A stretch of 64,000 nt of DNA from Chitinophagaceae bacterium UBA4407 (lineage in GTDB: Bacteria; Bacteroidota; Bacteroidia; Chitinophagales; Chitinophagaceae): contig DGQT01000023.1 in assembly GCA_002390845.1 (NCBI GenBank), positions 1 to 64,000 of the forward strand, written 5' to 3'. This document shows positions 60,427-64,000 of this stretch, piece by piece. The translations under genes were made by a program, and so were the position numbers. Position 1 is the first letter of the stretch. Each line of letters starts with the position of its first letter. A model generated the notes under the pieces. The model was given only the letters and a program-made list of their open reading frames with translations. It made no database searches and was not told the DNA's origin.

Positions 60427-62994
60427 ATGATTTCTGAAACTGCTAAAACATCTTTTTTGGAAGAATATTTTAATAACTCCCATTCAAATAATGATCTGTT
60501 TGGATTCAATCCCGGCCTTGAGCAAAACTGGAAAACTTTCTTTACCTCCTTTTCTAATTTAGGGAACGAAGAGATCATGAACCGCAGCCAGGATATGATG
60601 CGGTTCTTAAAAGAGAATGGTGTTACCTACAATATTTACGGCGATCCATCGGGGCTTAACCGCCCATGGAATCTGGATATTGTTCCTTTTCTTGTAAGCA
60701 AAGAAGAGTGGTTGTTAATTGAAGCTGGATTGGTACAACGCGCCAATTTATTCGATCTTATATTGAAAGATGTTTATGGTGAACAACGCTTAATTAAGGA
60801 AGGCGTGCTGCCAATGGAAATCATTTACAATCACCGCGGTTTTCTTCGTGAATGTTGCGGCATAAACCTACCCGGCAAACACAACCTCGTAATTTATGCT
60901 GCAGATATAGCAAGAACCAATAACGGTAAAATCTGGGTACTGAACGACAGAACACAGGCACCATCAGGCTCGGGCTATGCGCTTGAAAACCGCCTGGCCA
61001 TGGCACGTATTGTACCCGAACTTTTTAACGGATTAAAAGTAAGAAGGCTCTCTCCTTACTACAATGCCATGCGCAATGCATTAACTGAAATGTCGCCGCA
61101 ACAAAAAGAACAACCGCGTATTGTAATACTTACGCCGGGGCCAAGCAATGAAACTTATTTTGAACATTCTTTCCTTTCATCGCATCTGGGGTTTACTTTG
61201 GTACAGGGCGACGACCTGATGGTAAAAGATAATTATGTATGGCTTAAAACGCTTGGCGGTCTTGAAAAAGTAGATGTTATTGTGCGCAGGGTTGATGACG
61301 AATATTGCGATCCGCTGGAGCTAAAAGAAGATTCTCAATTGGGTGTGCCTGGTTTGTTGCAGGCGGTAAGAAGTGGTAACGTGAGCATCGCCAACCCGCT
61401 TGGCAGCAGCGTTGTAGAGAACCCGGGATTAATGCCGTTTCTTCCTGCGATTGCAAGAAAGCTTTTATCAGAAGAGCTGAAATTGCCAACCATAGCATCG
61501 TGGTGGTGCGGGCAGCCGAAGGAATTACAATATGTTTTGGATCATTTACCTACATTGGTAATTAAAAGAATTTTCAGGGAGTCTTTCAACAGAACATCGG
61601 TTGATGCTACTTTATTAACCAACGAAGAACTGTCAGACTTAAGGCAAAAAATTATTGCACAACCGCATTTATATGTTGGCCAGGAGAAAGTTGATTTTTC
61701 CAATACACCTGCAATGGTGAATGGAAAACTGGAACCGTGCCACGCATTGTTACGGTGTTTTGCCGTAAGCGATAATGGCAACTATACAGCAATGGAAGGT
61801 GGACTTACAAGAACATCGCTTGACAAAAACAATATGGTTATTTCAAACCAGTTGGGTGGTTTTAGCAAAGACACCTGGATACTTTCCGGCGATGAAACCA
61901 GCACGCTTGGCATAAAAAAAGAACAGGAATATGTGCATGCTCAAAAGCACAATACCAAAAGCGATATTCTGCCAAGCCGTACCGCAGAAAACCTGTTCTG
62001 GGTAGGCCGTTATACAGAACGTGTTTTGGGCAATGCGAGGTTTCAACGCACAGTAATGCAATTTGTGGAAGAAGCCAATAAGGCGTTTATCGACGACGAT
62101 CTTAATTTAAAACAATCTCTTTTAAGGGCACTTACGGTGCATACGCATACCTACCCGGGATTCACAGGTACGGGTAGTGAAAAAAAGTTACTGGAGCCAT
62201 GGAAAGAACTTAGCGAAATACTGTTTGACAGCAACCGTGCGGGCAGCCTTAGCTGCAATATTGCTTCCTTCTCACGGGCCGTATATGCTGTAAGGGATCA
62301 TTGGTCTACCGATACCTGGCGTGTATTGAGAGAAATGGAAGAAGCCTGGCAAAGTGCAGCCGCTGCAAAACATAAAGGCCATTATAAAATGCTGAATGCG
62401 GTTGACAACCTCATTACATCAATGATGGCATTTGTAAGTTTAAACAGGGAAAGCATTTCCCGCGAGCAGGGATGGAATCTTTTGGATGCAGGCCGCAAAA
62501 TTGAACAGAGCCTCCTCATTATTTCTATGCTTCGCTCTACATTGGTAACCAGGCGGGAAGGCCAGGTAGAATATATTTTACAGGAAGCTGTTTTAAAGAG
62601 CAATGAAAGCCTGGTGAATTACCGTTTTAAATACCGGGCACACCTGCAGTTGCCTTTGGTGCTCGATCTCTTACTGCTTGATCCTAATAATCCAAGGTCG
62701 CTGGTGTACCAGGTAGAAAGGCTTAAGGCCTATTTATCGGGGTTGCCTAAGATCAATGTGGGCCATGCTTTGGCGGAACATGAACGGCTGGCATTGGAAG
62801 CTTTCACTATGATTAAGCTGGCTGATAAAGATGTATTATCGGTTGCTGACAGGCATACGCACCGTTATAAAAAACTTGATGAGTTTCTTACAAAAATGAA
62901 TATGCTGCTGCACAATATTTCGAATGTAGTATCGAAAACTTATTTTAAACATGCACAAACACAACAGCAGTTATTCAGATCGGGGAACGTTTAA
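60427..62994 (+). CDS. circularly permuted ATP-grasp fused to alpha-E domain
   Basis: The 855-residue protein joins two families. Residues about 1-480 are a circularly permuted ATP-grasp ligase: VTYNIYGDPSGLNRPWNLD, NHRGFLRECCGI, VLNDRTQAPSGSGYALENR, VDVIVRRVDDEYCDPLELK. Residues about 510-845 are an alpha-E (DUF403) helical domain: RTAENLFWVGRYTERVLGN, RAVYAVRDHW, LDAGRKIEQSLLI. In other genomes these proteins and a transglutaminase form a conserved set, thought to make or cut peptide bonds on an unknown target. Here the transglutaminase follows at 63118, with a repeat between them. Confidence 0.92.
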   Translation: MISETAKTSFLEEYFNNSHSNNDLFGFNPGLEQNWKTFFTSFSNLGNEEIMNRSQDMMRFLKENGVTYNIYGDPSGLNRPWNLDIVPFLVSKEEWLLIEAGLVQRANLFDLILKDVYGEQRLIKEGVLPMEIIYNHRGFLRECCGINLPGKHNLVIYAADIARTNNGKIWVLNDRTQAPSGSGYALENRLAMARIVPELFNGLKVRRLSPYYNAMRNALTEMSPQQKEQPRIVILTPGPSNETYFEHSFLSSHLGFTLVQGDDLMVKDNYVWLKTLGGLEKVDVIVRRVDDEYCDPLELKEDSQLGVPGLLQAVRSGNVSIANPLGSSVVENPGLMPFLPAIARKLLSEELKLPTIASWWCGQPKELQYVLDHLPTLVIKRIFRESFNRTSVDATLLTNEELSDLRQKIIAQPHLYVGQEKVDFSNTPAMVNGKLEPCHALLRCFAVSDNGNYTAMEGGLTRTSLDKNNMVISNQLGGFSKDTWILSGDETSTLGIKKEQEYVHAQKHNTKSDILPSRTAENLFWVGRYTERVLGNARFQRTVMQFVEEANKAFIDDDLNLKQSLLRALTVHTHTYPGFTGTGSEKKLLEPWKELSEILFDSNRAGSLSCNIASFSRAVYAVRDHWSTDTWRVLREMEEAWQSAAAAKHKGHYKMLNAVDNLITSMMAFVSLNRESISREQGWNLLDAGRKIEQSLLIISMLRSTLVTRREGQVEYILQEAVLKSNESLVNYRFKYRAHLQLPLVLDLLLLDPNNPRSLVYQVERLKAYLSGLPKINVGHALAEHERLALEAFTMIKLADKDVLSVADRHTHRYKKLDEFLTKMNMLLHNISNVVSKTYFKHAQTQQQLFRSGNV

Positions 62995-63024
62995 ATGTGC
63001 TGTAAATTATGCAGATGAACGGTA

Positions 63025-63106
63025 AGCTGTCGAAGAAAGCTATATTGTACAAGAGAGCGACGCAAGGAACGATGACATGAAAAACTAAAGCTGGTATCAC
63101 AAAAAT
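63025..63106 (-). repeat. intergenic repeat locus 32: single half, - orientation
   Basis: GAAGAAAGCTATA, GTACAAGAGAGCGACGCAA, GATGACATGAAAA and GCTGGTATCACAAAAA lie in the 123-base gap between the ATP-grasp/alpha-E and transglutaminase genes. Confidence 0.75.
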
Positions 63107-63117
63107 ATTTTAGTTCA

Positions 63118-63996
63118 ATGCAATATCAAATTACACATACAACGGAATATGAATACCATCAGTCAGTAAGCCTTTGCCACAATGTAACGAAGCTTATTTT
63201 GCGAAATACCCATGACCAGTTGTGTAAAAAAACGGTGGTTAAAATTATTCCTCAGCCGGATGTAATGAGTGAGTACAAAGATTTTTTTGGTAACCATGTT
63301 ATGTACTTTGCCATACAGCAGGAGCACCGGCATCTTAAAGTAACCGTGTCCTCACAAATAGAAAAAAAAGCTGCATCCGTTTCTTCGCTTAACTTTTATA
63401 AAGGGACAACCTGGGAAGGTGTAAAGTTGTTGATACAAGAACCCGGCGACGACAATTTTGATGCATGCCAATACATTCCCGAAACAGATATTACAAGATC
63501 AACACAGGAAATACTTCAATACGCACAACAGTCATTTACACCCGGCCGCTCCATGTTCGATGCCTCTGCAGAACTGATGCAACGCATTAGTAAAGATTTT
63601 GAATTCAAGCCCGGCTTTACTACGGTTGCAACACCCCTTGCAGTAGTAATAAAAGAGCGCAAAGGGGTTTGCCAGGACTTTGCACACTTTGCTATTGCGT
63701 GTATGCGTTCAATGGGGTTACCTGCACGATATGTAAGCGGTTATCTGGAAACCCTTGCACCTCCAGGCAAAGAAAAATTAGTAGGCGTTGACGCTTCCCA
63801 TGCATGGTTCTCTGTGTTTATTCCTAATACCGGTTGGATTGATTTTGACCCCACCAATAACATGATGGCGGGCGAACAGCATATTACCATTGGCTGGGGC
63901 AGAGACTATACAGATGTTAGTCCGCTTAAAGGTGTAATACTCAGCAGCGGCCCGCACCAGTTACATGTTTCAGTAGATGTAAGAAGAATGAGTTAG
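63118..63996 (+). CDS. transglutaminase-like protein (Bact_transglu_N plus core)
   Basis: The 292-residue protein has an N-terminal Bact_transglu_N domain at about 1-85 (YQITHTTEYEYHQSV) and a transglutaminase core with catalytic C185 (KGVCQDFAHF), H228 (VDASHAWFSV) and D244 (WIDFDPTNNM). It is complete in the window: the stop is at 63994-63996. It belongs with the ATP-grasp/alpha-E gene upstream; such sets recur in many bacteria, and the target is unknown. No signal peptide, so cytoplasmic. Confidence 0.93.
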   Translation: MQYQITHTTEYEYHQSVSLCHNVTKLILRNTHDQLCKKTVVKIIPQPDVMSEYKDFFGNHVMYFAIQQEHRHLKVTVSSQIEKKAASVSSLNFYKGTTWEGVKLLIQEPGDDNFDACQYIPETDITRSTQEILQYAQQSFTPGRSMFDASAELMQRISKDFEFKPGFTTVATPLAVVIKERKGVCQDFAHFAIACMRSMGLPARYVSGYLETLAPPGKEKLVGVDASHAWFSVFIPNTGWIDFDPTNNMMAGEQHITIGWGRDYTDVSPLKGVILSSGPHQLHVSVDVRRMS

Positions 63997-64000
63997 TATT

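Noticed and set aside
651..63106. CRISPR array as explanation of the repeated core
   Set aside because: Copies are about 2 kb apart with genes between them, are inverted relative to each other and have no regular spacers or cas genes.
651..63106. DNA uptake sequence as explanation of the repeated core
   Set aside because: Uptake signals are about 10-12 bases and occur in genes too; here the conserved unit is about 95 bases, structured and only between genes.

Overview
This window reads as chromosomal DNA of a gliding-type Bacteroidota, most likely of the Chitinophagaceae (inference; the genus cannot be fixed by eye). The support is a C-terminal type IX secretion (T9SS) sorting domain, a GldE-like protein, several promoter boxes of the Bacteroidota form TAnnTTTG, almost no Shine-Dalgarno sites, many lipoproteins and glycan-active enzymes, and close homologues typical of that group (DUF983, DUF3857, AIM24, DUF1624). 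There is no rRNA, tRNA, phage, plasmid, transposase gene or CRISPR array in the 64 kb.

Layout. 1-6.7 kb is a minus-strand run: purA (cut by the window edge), a CPBP protease and a zinc-ribbon membrane protein, an M28 peptidase, rpiB, tatC and a GldE-like protein. 7.4-13.4 kb carries AIM24, DUF983, murF and polA. 13.9-20.1 kb holds secreted proteins (a beta-helix protein, a T9SS cargo protein, two paralogous small proteins) around purU. 20.4-33.3 kb is mixed: DUF1080, an orphan, sialate O-acetylesterase, a DoxX-like protein, a PIF1-HRDC-HTH helicase, an amidohydrolase, DUF6498-like, DUF3857/transglutaminase and a sterol-desaturase-like enzyme. 33.5-40 kb is minus strand: lytic transglycosylase, gatA, tatA, DUF1801, VOC, AraC, DUF1624. 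40.3-52.3 kb is rich in glycan enzymes (ThuA/PQQ-dehydrogenase fusion, GH30, GH43, GH63-like) but has no SusC/SusD pair. 52.8-64 kb has a TetA-like exporter, an ABC exporter pair, a TIR-TM-WD40 receptor-like protein, and a circularly permuted ATP-grasp/alpha-E protein followed by a transglutaminase.

The most striking content lies between the genes. I count 32 loci, about one per 2 kb and almost one per intergenic gap, that carry one repeat family. The half-element runs: T-run, GAGCCCGGC, about 20 nt, CTATGAAGC, a core TTGCGTCGCACACTTGTAC (or a linked variant TTGTGTCACTCACTTGTAC), then an inner arm near TTGAGCTTTTACCGAAGC. Some loci are complete palindromes made of two inverted halves; others are single halves. 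Along the window the single halves nearly always alternate in orientation (+,-,+,-), so genes such as AIM24, murF, the DUF1624 protein, the ABC permease and the TIR-WD40 protein are each bracketed by inverted halves. Several copies carry a further nested palindrome at one fixed point in the core. No enzyme that could move the family is visible here. This family, and the TIR-WD40 gene with 16 near-identical 42-residue repeats, are the best candidates for something undescribed.
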